From NCBI RefSeq assembly GCF_019175385.1, contig NC_083340.1, positions 19,914,336-19,978,335 on the forward strand: DNA of 64,000 nt, in the 5' to 3' direction. Position numbers and translations under genes: made by a program. Shown piece after piece: positions 1 to 12,151 of the stretch; position 1 is the stretch's first letter; each line of letters opens with the position of its first letter. This stretch comes from Lycium barbarum. Taxonomy: Eukaryota; Streptophyta; Magnoliopsida; Solanales; Solanaceae. The notes under the pieces were generated by a model. The model was not told where the DNA came from, searched no databases, and saw nothing but the letters and a program-made list of their open reading frames with translations.

Positions 1-345
1 ATGTTTGGCGCGGGGAGCGAGGCATCAAGAATGACCATTGATTGGGCAATATCAGAAATGTTAAAGAATCCTAGTGTCCTAGAAAAATCCCAAAAAGAGG
101 TGAGACAAGTACTCAGTGATGATGGTTATGCAGACAAAACATACTTTGATGAATTGAAGTACCTAAGGTCAGTCATTACAGAGACACTAATGTTATCGTT
201 AACACGAGTTTTGGTGAATGCTTGGGCAATTGGAAGGGACCCAAGAGGATGCAGAATGCACCAGAGAGATTTCTCGATAATCTGATCGACTTTAGAGGGA
301 ATAACTTGATCACTTCATCCCATTTGGTCTAGCAAATATTTCTTC
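1..345 (+). pseudogene. Cytochrome P450 fragment (CYP71-like), broken
   Basis: The frame from base 1 reads through a P450 I-helix (FGAGSEASRMTIDWA), then KNPSVLEKSQKEVRQ and a K-helix-like stretch (ELKYLRSVITETLML), then LVNAWAIGRDP. These are the usual landmarks of plant CYP71-clan mono-oxygenases, haem enzymes anchored in the ER. It is broken. The K-helix ExxR is ETLM, so the Arg is gone. About 25 residues normally found between the K-helix and VNAWAIGRDP are missing. After that segment the ERF..FRGNN stretch continues in another frame and ends at a stop near 332. The Cys haem loop is absent. The gene is also cut by the window edge, so the upstream exon is not visible. Family call is solid; subfamily is an inference. 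Confidence 0.85.
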
Positions 346-764
346 CTCTTGAATTTTTCCTTTACCATTTTGATTGGAAGTTTCCCAGTGGCATGAAACA
401 TGAAGAAATGGTATGACACGGGAATTTGGTTTGTCTATGGGGAAAAGACAATGATATATATGTAGTTCTTGTTGTCCGTAAACCTTTCGCAGCTTCATGA
501 TAAAGATGATAAGTTCGATCATCAGTTTCAGTTTTTCTTTGTGCATCAGTTTTTTTTTTCTCTCTCTTGATAACAGAGCTCTTGGTGGTCAGTGATGCAC
601 AGATCGAAACTTAATAATAATGGTATCGCACCCTGCCCCTTTACTCTTATTAGTGTGTCTTCTTAAGGGCGGAAATAATTCAATCTATCAAAGAAGGATT
701 ATATTAGCTATATAAGAATTCATTGATCAATGATCAATGACAATAAGAAAAGAAAAGAACTTAC
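346..764. other. Intergenic, left flank of LTR element
   Basis: AT-rich sequence between the P450 fragment and the LTR element. No coding region is recognised. It ends with the CTTAC copy (760-764) of the target-site duplication. Confidence 0.6.
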
Positions 765-1571
765 TGTTTACCCCGAATTTGGGAAATCAATTGAATTTGT
801 ATGCGGGTATAGGATATGTGATTGGATCTTGATATATGTTTGATAGTGGAAAATATGCGTGTGAGTATTTAGTAATAAAACGGCTAATAACGATAATTTG
901 CTCGATTTGCTATGGACATGAACATTTAGAAGCTATGTTCAATACTTAATGGAAGAAGTACAACATAAATGGAAACAAATGGCCTTGGCCGGATCAGATA
1001 TTGAGGGAGAGAGATTGTGTATATGAGCTCTTTTATTATAAATGTTCTTGGAAAGTAAAGGAGTCAACCCTTACAAAGGAGGGGGATGTGCTCTATTTAT
1101 AGTGGTGCCTCTATAGGCCTCTTCCCATACAAATGATTAGAATAATAATAAAAAGGACAGCTCTGAGCAGATTTGGTGGGATTAGGTTGGCCGTACGATC
1201 TGACGCATGCATGGTTGGTGGTTGACCATGGCAGGACGCTATCGATGCGTGGCAACCGCGTAACGGATCTCCCGGATCAACGGCCATGACCAAAACGGAC
1301 TAACGGCCAGGATCTCCCAGACTAACGGCCACGATTTCCCGGACTAACGGCCACGATCAAACGGACTAACGGCTATGATCAAACGGACCAGCGGCCACGA
1401 CCAATTCGGACCAACGGCCCCGATCAAACGGACCAACGGCCACGATCAATTCGGACCAACGGTCACGAATGCTCGGGTCACCGGGCTTGGTCGTTCCAAT
1501 GACGAAGAAGGCAGATTAGTCGGTCCCCTCGCTCCACCGGTTTGCCTCGCATCCGGTTTTTACCGTATACA
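765..1571 (-). repeat. LTR (3' LTR of the minus-strand element)
   Basis: 807 bp, matching 4426-5255. It contains a run of short degenerate tandem units built on CGGACTAACGGCCACGAT between about 1275 and 1470. On the minus strand it is preceded by a purine-rich stretch (GGGAAGTGTGGGG, complement of about 1576-1592), a plausible polypurine tract. Confidence 0.9.
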
Positions 1572-2110
1572 GATAGCCCCACACTTCCCGGATCTCCGAT
1601 CTATCGGAGTAACGGGGAGTGGATAACTTCCGAAACCGGTGGCCCTGTCAGCTCGTCGTTACCTTCTTATTTCTTCGTTTTGAATGTTTGCCATTATTTT
1701 TGTCATGATCGTTGGTCCATTTTAGGACAGGTCGACTCATAGTCGTTAATTCACCGTGCCCGTGGGACTTATCCGATGCTTCATAAGTTCAGATGTCTCC
1801 GAATTACGATAGGCATTTTCTTTAGGGTCGCTATTTTTTCAACCTTGGCAAAGTTTTTGATGTAGCGGTCCCCGTTTTGGGGGAATTTGCCGAGCTTTGG
1901 CTTGGGTCATTGTGACCTTGTCGCCTTTGTCGAATTTCAGGCACAATCCTCGATATAGAGTATGTGAGTGGGGCAGTGCCGGAATACGGCGGTTACCATC
2001 GGGGCGAAGTCCTTTTAATAGAAAGACACCCAAGATTTTGTTATACCAGCTTTTGATAACTTTGCGTTTGCAAAATGTTTGTATATATGAGAATTTTAAT
2101 TCCTTCTGCC

Positions 2111-2380
2111 TTTGCTGTAGCAAATATACAACGGGACACGATTCGTTACGATCGTTTGGTCCTTACATCGAAGGCTATGGCCGGTGACCGGGCCTTAGTT
2201 TTGCCGTAGCAAATGCTAAATGGGACACGATTCATTATGATCGTTTGGTCCTTACACCGAAACCTAATGCAGAAGGTCCGGTCTTGATTTTGCCGTAGCA
2301 AATATTGGGGGGACACGATTCATTTTGATCGTTTGGTCCTTACACCGAAACCTAATGTAGAAGGTACGGTCTTGATTTGT
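2111..2380. repeat. Three tandem 89-90 bp units in element 3' region
   Basis: Three imperfect copies begin near 2111, 2202 and 2291. Each carries GGGACACGATTC and GATCGTTTGGTCCTTACA. They lie between the integrase tail and the 3' LTR, in the untranslated part of the LTR element (1572-2706), where no other coding sequence is seen. Confidence 0.8.
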
Positions 2381-2706
2381 TGAGCTCCTCCGTTTTCCAC
2401 TAACCGGGGTAAACCTCGATGTGGGTATAAGTCCCCTAGTGTTTATCCGAGCTGCAAGATCAGGCGAGCGCTATCAAGTCCCCACTCGTAGGCCGTGATC
2501 TCGAGTTCCCGGCCGTTTGTCCTTATTTTTGTTAAGTAACACGTTGTACTTGTTGCCTCATTAAAAACCTTGTCGAAAAACCCATTTTGGGACAAAACCG
2601 TACTAAGGAAAAGAGTGCAACACGCGTTTTCAGACCTAGATCCTAACTTTATCCGGTATTTGACTTCCTGCAAAAAGAAAAAGGTTAAACATGAGGTGTC
2701 CATACC

Positions 2707-3077
2707 TTAGCAGTAATATCCCTTCAAATGAGCCACGTTCCGGTTGTTGCACAATCGCTGCTCGTCCACGGATTCCAGCTGATACGATCCTTTGCCCGTT
2801 ACCTCGGTTATCTTGTACGGTCTTTCCCAGTTCGGACCCAGTTTTCCTCCGTTGGGATTCTTGGTGCTCAAGGTATCTTTCCGAAGCACCAAGTCCCCAA
2901 CTTAGAAATGTCAAAAATTGGCTCTCCGATTGTAGTACCTTTCCATTCTCTGCTTCTGGGTTGCAATACGGACCAACGCATTTTCGCGAAGTTCATCCGT
3001 GAGATCGAGTTTCACAGTCGTGGCCTCCTCGTTTGACTCCTCGGTGGTATACCTGAACCGGGGACTCGGCCCGTTTA
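2707..3077 (-). pseudogene. Gypsy integrase C-terminal fragment
   Basis: The minus-strand frame carries the end of a Tat-type integrase: ELRENALVRIATQKQRMERYY, then the chromatin-facing C-terminal module GDLVLRK...GKLGPNWERPYKI, ending HLKGYYC. Two in-frame stops (TGA and TAA, near 2904-2911) sit between RRANF and VGDLVLRK. The catalytic DDE core is missing. The fragment joins gag directly at about 3065-3095, so everything between was deleted. Not functional. Confidence 0.85.
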
Positions 3078-4316
3078 TCACCCCCACCCGGAGAAATGAC
3101 TCGGGCCATCCCTTGATTTTTCCAACCTGAAGCTTGGTTTTCGAGAGTATGGCCGATACCTTTCCCTCGATGGTCCGGCCTCCGGTTCGTAACTCTTTCG
3201 TGATCTCTTCGAGCTTTTGTTCATTTTTACGGGCCCCGGGGGAAGCTCGAGTTGGTCATCCTCTATCCGAATTTTTGACTCGTATCGGTTATGGACATCC
3301 GCCCAGGTCACAGCCTCGTATTCCAGCAAGCTTTCCTTTAATTTGAACGAAGTCGTCGAGCTCTGAACATTGAGCCCCTTTGTGAAAGCTTGTGCGGCTC
3401 ATTCCTCCGGAACCGGGGGGAGCTCCATTCGTTCCCTTTGGAACCGGTTGACAAATTCACGCAATAGCTCCTCGTCTCTTTGGGCTACACGGAAAATATC
3501 CGCCTTTCGAGCCTGCACCTTTTTGGCTCCGGCGTGTGCTTTTATGAAGGCATCGGTGAGCATTTCGAAAGAAGTGATTGAATGCTCGGGCAGATGATTG
3601 TACCAAGTCAATGCTCCTTTTGACAGAGTTTCCCCGAACTTTTTCAGCAACAAGGATTCGATTTCATCATCTTCCATATCATTGCCTTTTATAGCACAGG
3701 CGTATAAGGTCACGTGTTCGTGAGGGTCCGTTGTGCCGTCATATTTTTGGATATCCGGCATTTTGAACCTCTTCGGGATCAATTTCGGAGCTGCACTCGG
3801 AGGAAAAGGCCTTTGGATGTACCTCTTTGAATTCGGCCCTTTCAAGATAGGCGGAGCCCCCGGGATTTGATCCACCCGAGAGTTGTATGTCTCCACCCTT
3901 TTTTCGGTCGAGTCCACCCGCTTCGCCAATGTTTCGAGCATTCTCAGAACCTCGGTGGATGGACCAGCTCCGGAGCCATTGCTTTCAACCATCCGTGCCT
4001 CATCTCTTATGGGTTCAGCAACACTCTTCGCCTTTTCCGGGGTCGTTTTATCTCCTCCGTTCTGCAGCTGGGCTATTGCGATTCCCTGTTCGGCAATCAC
4101 CGCTCTCTGTTCCTGCAACATTTCAAAAATTAAATGCAAGTCAATATTATCATTCGGGGTATCCGGTCCTCTCCAGACTTGTGTCCCGGACAAAGTAATT
4201 GAATTATTAGTATTTAAAGGGTCAGTGGGGTTTGGCAATCCTCGTGGCCCGCTGCCTTCATTTTCGGCCACGATCTCATTGTTGTTGACGTAACCAGATT
4301 GCCCACTGTTAGCCAT
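3078..4316 (-). pseudogene. Retrotransposon gag (Tat-like), one internal stop
   Basis: The start is taken as ATG at 4316 (MANSGQSGY); an upstream in-frame extension lacks an ATG. The middle (about 3420-3760) is a typical retrotransposon gag/capsid domain: PDIQKYDGTTDPHEHV, LSKGALTWYNHLP, FVNRFQRERMELPPVPEE. The frame is interrupted by a TGA at 3399-3401, then continues in the same frame (AAQAFTKGLN, LLEYEAVTWADVHNRYESKI) to 3078. The TGA stands where related gags usually have Trp, so a single G-to-A change would explain it. The basic, Ser/Arg-rich tail ends at the deletion junction to the integrase fragment. The protein would form the particle shell. Confidence 0.85.
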
Positions 4317-4404
4317 TTGGTCCGTTTTTTCAGAGACGGACAGCAGATGTTTCTGATTTTGATGGGTAAGATAGAGATCAAGATCAAAGACCACTATTAT
4401 CCTA

Positions 4405-4425
4405 GCCCCACAGTGGGCGCCAAAC
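4405..4425 (-). promoter_or_regulatory. Putative primer binding site of LTR element
   Basis: Directly inside the 5' LTR (minus strand) lies GTTTGGCGCCCACTGTGGGG. It has the position and the TGGCGCC start common for tRNA primer sites of plant Gypsy elements. Which tRNA it matches was not determined. Confidence 0.6.
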
Positions 4426-5255
4426 TATTTACCCCGAATTTGGGAAATCAATTGAATTTGTATGCGGGTATAGGATATGTGCTTGGATCTTGATATATGT
4501 TTGATAGTGGAAAATAAGCGTGTGAGTATTTAGTAATAAAACGGCTAATAACGATAATTTGCTCGATTTGCTATGGACATGAACATTTAGAAGCTATGTT
4601 CAATACTTAATGGAAGAAGCACAACATAAATGGAAACAAATGGCCTTGGCCGAATCAGATATTGAGGGAGAGAGATTGTGTATATGAGCTCTTTTATTAT
4701 AAATGTTCTTGGAAAGTAAAGGAGCCAACCCTTACAAAGGAGGGGGATGTGCTCTATTTATAGTGGTGCCTCTATAGGCCTCTTCCCATACAAATGATTA
4801 GAATAATAATAAAAAGGACAGCTCTGAGCAGATTTGGTGGGATTAGGTTGGCCGTACGATCTGACGCACGCGTGGTTGGTGGTTGACCATGGCAGGACGC
4901 TATCGATGTGTGGCAACCGCGTAACGGATCTCCCGGATCAACGGCCATGACCAAAACGGACTAACGGCCAGGATCTCCCAGACTAACGGCCACGATTTCC
5001 CGGACTAACGGCCACGATCAAACGGACTAACGGCTATGATCAAACGGACCAGCAGCCACGACCAATTCGGACCAGCGGCCACGACCAATTCGGACCAACG
5101 GCCCCGGTCAAACGGACCAACGGCCACGATCAATTCGGACCAACGGTCACGAATGCTCGGGTCACCGGGCTTGGTTGTTCCAATGACGAAGAAGGCAGAT
5201 CAGTCGGTCCCCTCGCTCCACCGGTTTGCCTCGCATCCGGTTTTTACCGTATACA
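4426..5255 (-). repeat. LTR (5' LTR of the minus-strand element)
   Basis: 830 bp, near-identical to 765-1571. The 23-bp excess equals one extra tandem unit (ACCAGCGGCCACGACCAATT region, about 5050-5095). Its outermost dinucleotide is TA instead of TG on the + strand. Confidence 0.9.
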
Positions 5256-5260
5256 CTTAC

Positions 5261-6579
5261 CATTATGGAGTCACTTACCATATCTAATTAAGAAGAGATA
5301 AAAGTAGCCAAACCAGCGAAAACTACTACTCCCTCCGTTTCAATTTTGGGAAAGAAATGCATCTGATGGAAAGTAGGGGGTTCATATCTGAAGATTATCA
5401 TAAGACTTCCTCCAATATAGATGGAAATTGTAGGATTCTATTAGCGGAGGAACTACAATATTAAGTTGCCAACTATGGGCTCTGTTTTATGTCATGTAAA
5501 GAGGCATACAATTTGAAGTTTCACATGCAATACTGAGAGTAAATCTTTCAATAATTTTATCCAGAACAGAAAACCATAAACAATTACTTAAATCGTCTTA
5601 AATATCCTGTTTTTGTTTGTTACTATGCTATAGTATGGAATTGATGCCGCAAAAACAATTTTTTTTTTGCCGTATCATTTTTTTTTTTTTTGGCATGAAT
5701 CAATTCATTTTCCTTTTTGATCAATTTTTAAGATAAAAGGATAAACAATTGATATTTAAATAAAGTCAATAAAAATATACTACCTAATCAGCCATTAACA
5801 TGAAACAACACATAAAGAATATAGCGGTAGCCAATTTTTATTATATAAAGAATACTCAAATAGTGTTTTATGCAATGAAATTCAAATGAAGAGATCAGTC
5901 AATCTACGTACCTAATAAAAAGATGAAACCATTGATGGACTGGTCAAGGAGAAGACTAGAAAAAGACATATAACTTAGTTAGTGCTAAAAAAGCAGAAGC
6001 AAATGCGACATGATTCGTTCTGGGAAAAACCATCTGAATTGTTGTGTGAGTGATCCACGTCTTTGATGTTTATATAACATCTAAGAGAAAAGTATTTTGA
6101 TAAGCTCTCAATAAATTCTTCGTTTTCATTGTGTGCACATTTGGATTTAGGTCCAAAGAATGAAAAAAAAAAAACATTTATAGGATAACCTCAATTAATG
6201 AGTTAGAATTCGAAAAGCCAAAGGTTGAGAAAGCAAGAGCCAAAGATGAACAACAAGAACTGCAAAAGTTTGTTGTTTAATACATGAAATCGTGGTAGTA
6301 ACTCTATAACATTAACTATAGAAAGTATGTGGATTTACGTGCATATGATCCAATAAATGTATTGAACGAATAGTTTTGTTGCTAAAGGATTCAAAGGTCA
6401 CTTAACTTTTGAAGGATATATGAATGTCCTCACCCTAATTAATTTGGGCAATTAGATTCACTGAATTGGTGTGAGCATTAAATTAAGTACTACTGTTCCA
6501 CTTCCAATTCATTTAATTCAATTGAAGGATTTTAACTTAAGGGGGGAAATAATGCTATTTAATCAATCAAGTATTTAAT
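5261..6579. other. Intergenic, no gene seen
   Basis: AT-rich DNA. A lone MITE-like terminus (CTCCCTCCGTTTCAATTTTGG) is at about 5330 with no matching partner nearby. No long coding frame. Confidence 0.5.
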
Positions 6580-6845
6580 TACTCCCTCCGTTCACTTTTA
6601 TTTGTCCACTTTGGACTTTTCACGCTGTTTAAGAAATAATAAATAAAGTGCATAATTTATCAATGTACCCTTATTAGTTAGTGCATATTTTTATTGGATT
6701 TGGAAAATGATTTGAAGTGAGTAATTAATAGTATGGGTAAAACACGAAAAAATAAATTGTCTTATCTTGATATGCTAAAAGTGACAAGTAAAAGTGAAAA
6801 TCTATTTTTGGAATACTGGACAAATAAAAGTGAACGGAGGGAGTA
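6580..6845. mobile_element. Stowaway-type MITE
   Basis: A 262-bp element with inverted ends CTCCCTCCGTTCACTTTTAT / complement, bordered by TA on both sides (6580-6581, 6844-6845). Tc1/mariner-derived miniature. The same family recurs in opposite orientation at 24797-25063. Confidence 0.85.
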
Positions 6846-9636
6846 TATTTTAATCTAGTGTAGGGGCAAAATGGTAATCTAACTTTAGAGGTAGGAACTT
6901 CTTACTTTTAGTATTATATATATATATATATATGATGATATATGCTTTTTCAGATTAAAACTTCGTTTAATGAGGCTCAAATATCTACGATTTCCGTTAT
7001 TAGATAGGTGAATGTTAATAAAACAAGTGTACAACTTGATCAAAAATGACCTGTAAGATTCAGAGAGCTTAAAAAGCAATTGTGATGTTCACAAAAGAAT
7101 GTGTGGTAAGACTAGTTTGATAGGAAGTGGAGTCAAAATTAAGATGCACGAGGCACCTGATGCTACATTAGAGAAAAACGGGTTGAGGAAGGCGTTGCAT
7201 GGGCGGCCTTTCTATCACGGTCCACTGAGATTCAGCCCTCTTATCGCTTCGATTCGTCAAAAAAGAAAAGAGTCCAAAGCATGCATTTTACTAAGACAAA
7301 TTTGATTTTAGGGAACACTAATTGGTTTGAAGTTGGTAGAGTCATTAAAACACTGTAGTACAACTATTTTGTTTGCAGGAACTTTGTACATACAATTAAA
7401 GGTTTAATGATTCCAGAGAAAACATTGACGTTGAGTTTAAAAGTGTTTTACAGTATCGTTGTGATGAATACAATTTTGCTACTTTTAAAGCAACCAAGAG
7501 GTACAAACGCAACTTTTACCCAAACGACATATACTTCGATAGAAACATCAGAATAGATGTGCATGTATAAAGTTTGTCAACATGGATTAAACTTTAAATA
7601 ATTTTCAAAAATTATATATATTTTAAATGATGACTGCCTGGTGCCCTTTCTACGTTAGTTTTTTGTGAAAACCTGCTTGAAAATTGCAAGACCTTTCATT
7701 TTTATACGGTCCTAAGTATTTCTAAAGGAAGAAAACATATACTGGGTTTACATAAACTTCTTGTGGACCTCAGCCGATTGTCACAAGACGAACCTGGTGG
7801 AATGGTAGGCTGCCCATCCCATTCATGTTCAGTTGTTTTGTTTTGTTTCACATTTTATCTTCAATAATAATGGCGGACTAATAATGATAAGAAGGCAAAG
7901 AAAACATAAAATTTAAAAAAAAAAAAAAAAGGATGGCTTAACATAGTCGGTCTAAGTTGAACGCCTCAATTTCTAATAAAGTATTTCAATTAGACAATTT
8001 CGATACAAATTTTGAAGAAAAGATGTGTGTATTTTCATTCGTATATTAGATAGTTAAGTTAATCACATAAAATATGTTATCTCGTTTAATTATACCTATC
8101 AACCTCATAGAAAATTCCAGAGTTTTACGGCTTGTTAAGTTCTCATCGATTCACGTGCTTATATAAGGTCAAACAAAATTCTAAAAACAAATTAGAGTCC
8201 TAGGGAAAAGAGCAAAGAAGTATGACCACGAACACGAAGTGTCATTCTCCACTTTCTATTCCCTGACATGGATCGAGGAAACAAGACACAAAGGTACGTG
8301 TGTTTACAGGAATTGTGTGAAAGTTCCCAATTTTTTGTAATGTAGGAAATTGGGGACAAAATGAGGTGGGTTTAATTTTCTAGTTTCCCTTTTTCCCATA
8401 GTGTATTTGCATAGCGGTGGCTTCGTTTTGTAATAAATAACTCCTTTCGATCCACACTATCCGTTTCTTTAAGGTTTTGTATACCTCTTAAAACCAAGCT
8501 GTAAGGAATTCCCTCATAAATATTTTAATACTTAGAATCAAAAGTCTTTGAGTTGAACACGTACTACAAGAGAATTTGTTTGAAAAATCCAGTCAAATGG
8601 CCTTAAAATACTCTTAACCACTAATTCAAACAACAAAAAGTATTTCTTTTGTAACGTATATACAGTAATATTTTATCACTTAACGTTTCAAACGGTCTGC
8701 AATTGGTGTTAAACAGTGGCAGCTACATTGAAGCCGGGGATTCATATGGTACCCCTGGCTCAAAATATTTACTTATTATTATGTAGTATATTATAAGCCA
8801 AAAACAATAAAATGCATCATAACTATAAGGATTGAATGTCCTTATTGAAACTTCTGGCTCGCAACTGGTGTTAAATAACTTATTAACATTCAGAACTGGT
8901 GTTAAATAACTTATTAACATTTCAAAATGAAAAAAGGTTCTACCTTCAAGAACCTATTATATGTTCTCCGTTTAAGTCTCTCATTGTTATTTTCGAGTGA
9001 ACACTTCTTTTAATAAATGGCTAATTTCACCATCCACACATGAATGAATAGCCATCACCAAAAGGTGCGGTCGAATGATAAAAATTCTTTCATCCTTAAT
9101 TAAAGTGTTCGAGCTCAAAGAACAAAATTATCTTTTTAGGAAATCCTAAACGCGCTTTCTACGGTACAAATTCAAATTACTCGAATCAGTAGGCAACTAC
9201 TATTGAAAGGAGAAGTTCATTGTGGCAAGTAATTAACTAATAAACAGCGGACATGCTGACAAAATGGAGTCACACATCACCAAAATTCAAATGTGGTAGT
9301 GAAGTGTAAGTGCTAACTAAAGTGGCAGTATGGCTCAAGAGCGCCCCAAATATGCGACAATTTGACACCTTCTCCCTTTCCCCAGCCACTTATCATGCCC
9401 CCACGCCACACTCACACATTTTTTAAGAACTTGGTTATGGAGCCTTCTTATTTCATACTATACTTATATTGAGGGTAAACATTCACTCGTATCCTGCAGG
9501 AATTAATTTTGTTTTTTTTATGCAATTTATTCCGTTAGATTCACCCTAACATAAAATTTTATATATAATCAAAAATCTGCAAAAGTCCAGAAAACAAAAC
9601 AAAGGAAAAAGTTCAAAGAAAAAGCTAGGAAACTTC
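6846..9636. other. Intergenic, no gene seen
   Basis: AT-rich, with a (TA)n tract at 6914-6932 and a 31-bp tandem duplication at about 8858-8920 (CTGGTGTTAAATAACTTATT twice). The short open frames here show no recognisable protein. Confidence 0.5.
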
Positions 9637-9850
9637 TCATGCAACTCTATGCATAATCCTTCTTGCTTTGATCCTCAAATTTGAAATTTGTGTTTTGTCC
9701 ATATTGAGAATTCTTCTTCCTTGTATTGGCAAGCATGCAAAATCTGTAAATGGTAGTAAACATATTCTCTCCATTGCATAGTTTACCAAATAATTAGCTA
9801 GCTGATTTCCACTCTGAATATATTCCAATTCCCCGGATGATCGGAATTAA
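9637..9850 (-). pseudogene. LINE-derived RNase H tail fragment
   Basis: The minus frame reads SGNQLANYLVNYAMERICL, FTDFACLPIQGRRILNMDKT, QISNLRIK. This resembles the C-terminus of RNase H-type domains found in plant non-LTR retroelements and their dead copies (the EGNxLADYLAN and GRRxLNxDKxQxPxLRIK signatures). There is no ATG and no upstream catalytic part, so it is a fragment. Confidence rests on those two motifs only. Confidence 0.55.
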
Positions 9851-11947
9851 AATTTGTACCTTATGGATTTAGGATTTTATTCTTCAAAAGTTATTGAATT
9901 TTAAATTAATAATTTATAGATATCCAATGAATTTAAAAAAGAAAAAAACTACAAAGTTTGAACTCCGGCCGAACTAAATTAACAAATACATTACATGTTT
10001 GTACATATTCTTTTAGCACTTAATCATGATTAATTAATATGTATTCGTAACTCATTAGATTATTTAAAATCTTAAATTCACGACTGTAAACAAATTGTTA
10101 TTACCAGTGAATTAAACTCGATTACTGATTAGTTTGCTTTACAACCCAAACTAGGGAACCGAGAAATGTTGTGTATGGGAGAGGGTTGACTGTTTTGTTA
10201 AAAGACAGCAAAGAAATACAAGTCAACCCTACAGCTTTTCTTTTCATTCTTGTTCCTTTTTTTCCCATTCAATGCAAGATTTAGAATTTTTAAATATGCA
10301 TGAATTGCAAAGTTCAATTCTTTCCATCTTATTTTTTTAAGTAAAGAAGAAACATTTATATTACTTTAAATAGCATGTATACAAGAAAGCATAGAATGTT
10401 TGAAAGCATAATGTGTTTGACACAGGGTGATCTAAACAATGACGGAGCCAAGATTTTCAGTAAAGAGGTTCAAAATAAAAATAGGTAAGCAAATGAAGTA
10501 GTCAAAGGAGGTTCAACATCTATTATATTTATAAATAAAAAATAATTTTAACTATATATAAGAACATTTATATTACTTTAATGGAAAAGGTCCAAAAATG
10601 CGCCTAATGTATGGGAAATAACTCACAAATACCCTTCATCCACCTATTGGTCCAAAGATACCCCTTCATCCACCTATTTGATCCAAAAAAAACCCAACTT
10701 ATTTTTTTGACTCAAGAATACCCCTCAAACTAACATTCTAATTTTGATGATATTTTTTCAATTTTAAAATATCACGTGGTTTATTTTAATTGGCCACATA
10801 TATTATTTAATTTAAAAATTAAATAATGTCTTTGACACATGGTGATCCAAGGGACAAGAGAAGGGACCCCGGAGGAGTGCTAAATGCCTGACAAAATAGG
10901 TGCACAATTTAGGCTCCACGTGAAGATATTAAAGTTGAGCCTATTTATGTCACAAGATATATTGTAACTAATGGGTCCATTTCGAACAATATAGGGCTAA
11001 TAAGACAGCGAAAATAGTTCGTCTGAAATTAATAGTATTTCATTTTTTTTCTTTTGTTGGTGTGAATGGGTCTAAACGTACTTCTCTTATTTATGATGAA
11101 TGGAACAAGACAGTGTTTTTGTATAACCGTTATTGAATTCAGATAAATTTTCTACTTCTGAAAGAAACCTAGTACAGTAATATTTAATTTAACCTTTACG
11201 GTCAACCTTCATTAATCACTTGAACAGAAGTATATATAGTAGTGTCCCATTTAATTAAGTCAATCAAAGGAAAATCTAAGATCAATAATTATATCCTTTA
11301 TGTTAAAGTTGACAGTAAAATTAGGCAGTAGTTTTTTGTCAGTCGAATGAAATGTGGGGTCATTTTTAATCAAATAAGTTACTTAGGACAACTAAATTGC
11401 AAGTGCATAGAAGTAATAATTAAATGCGCTCCTCTATCACTATTAACTACTTTTAGTTCAGACTTTTTCTTGAGGAGCCTCTTGTTAAATAGGACAGGTG
11501 GAAAAAAAAAATAGTCCACCAATTTTTAAATTTCAAATTAATTAGCATTAAGGGTTGAAAAGTCCAAGGATTTAAGATTACTAGTACTTTTTATTTTAAG
11601 TAGCATTAACACTTAATTTGATATTTACCTTATTTAAAGTGATAAAAATAATTTAACCAGAAAAGTGGTACAATTTTGAAAGAGTTAAGGCCTCACTTGG
11701 ATTAGAACAGCTTTGGAATGATATTTCAAAACAGAAACTAACCTTAATGTTTTTTGTCAGTAACAATTAAATGCTTTATGGAAATGAATTTATACAATTC
11801 AAAGATAGGTTTTATTTAAAATTAATACTATAAAGATCCAAACGTTTTATGATCGGTGATTCTCCAAAATTACTGCATAAAAACTTTTTTCGAAGCCATC
11901 AAGACCCATTTCCTTCGTCACCTTGAGTTTTAATGTCTGAAGTAGCT
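9851..11947. other. Intergenic with TE relics
   Basis: Holds a one-ended hAT-MITE relic at about 10440-10570 (GACGGAGCCAAGATTTTCAG, GGAGGTTCAACATCTATTAT, matching the interior of the MITE at 26069). A repeat-like block follows at 10585-10830 (AATGCGCCTAATGTATGGG, duplicated ACCCTTCATCCACCTATT). No gene recognised. Confidence 0.5.
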
Positions 11948-11955
11948 ATTGCAAG

Positions 11956-12143
11956 CAGGGGCGGAACTAGGTAGGCTCCAGGGGGTTCGTCCGAACCTCC
12001 TCGGCGAAAAATTACAGTGTATATATAAGATTAAAATTATTTTTTATGTACAGATAGTAGATGTTAAACCCCCTCGGCTTCTTTGTGTATTTACTTTTTC
12101 ATATTTTTGAACCCCCTAAATGAAAATCCTAACTCTGCCACTG
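11956..12143. mobile_element. hAT-type MITE with 8-bp duplication
   Basis: 188 bp with imperfect inverted ends CAGGGGCGGAACTAGG / CAGTGGCAGAGTTAGG. Perfect 8-bp duplications ATTGCAAG lie at 11948-11955 and 12144-12151, the hAT hallmark. Confidence 0.9.
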
Positions 12144-12151
12144 ATTGCAAG

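Larger units (their letters stand above)
765..5255 (-). mobile_element. Non-autonomous Ty3/Gypsy (Tat-like) LTR retrotransposon
   Basis: A complete 4.5-kb element in minus orientation. Two LTRs (765-1571 and 4426-5255) begin TG and end CA on the minus strand, except that the terminal CA of the right copy is mutated. They are flanked by perfect 5-bp duplications CTTAC (760-764 and 5256-5260). The interior encodes gag and then only the C-terminal tail of integrase; protease, reverse transcriptase, RNase H and the integrase core are missing. By eye the LTRs differ at about 13 sites plus one 23-bp repeat-unit gain, so the insertion is fairly young. It could move only with enzymes from an intact relative. 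Confidence 0.9.

Noticed and set aside
3883..4293. Plus-strand 136-codon frame opposite gag
   Set aside because: It is a shadow of the minus-strand gag; its codons carry no recognisable domain.
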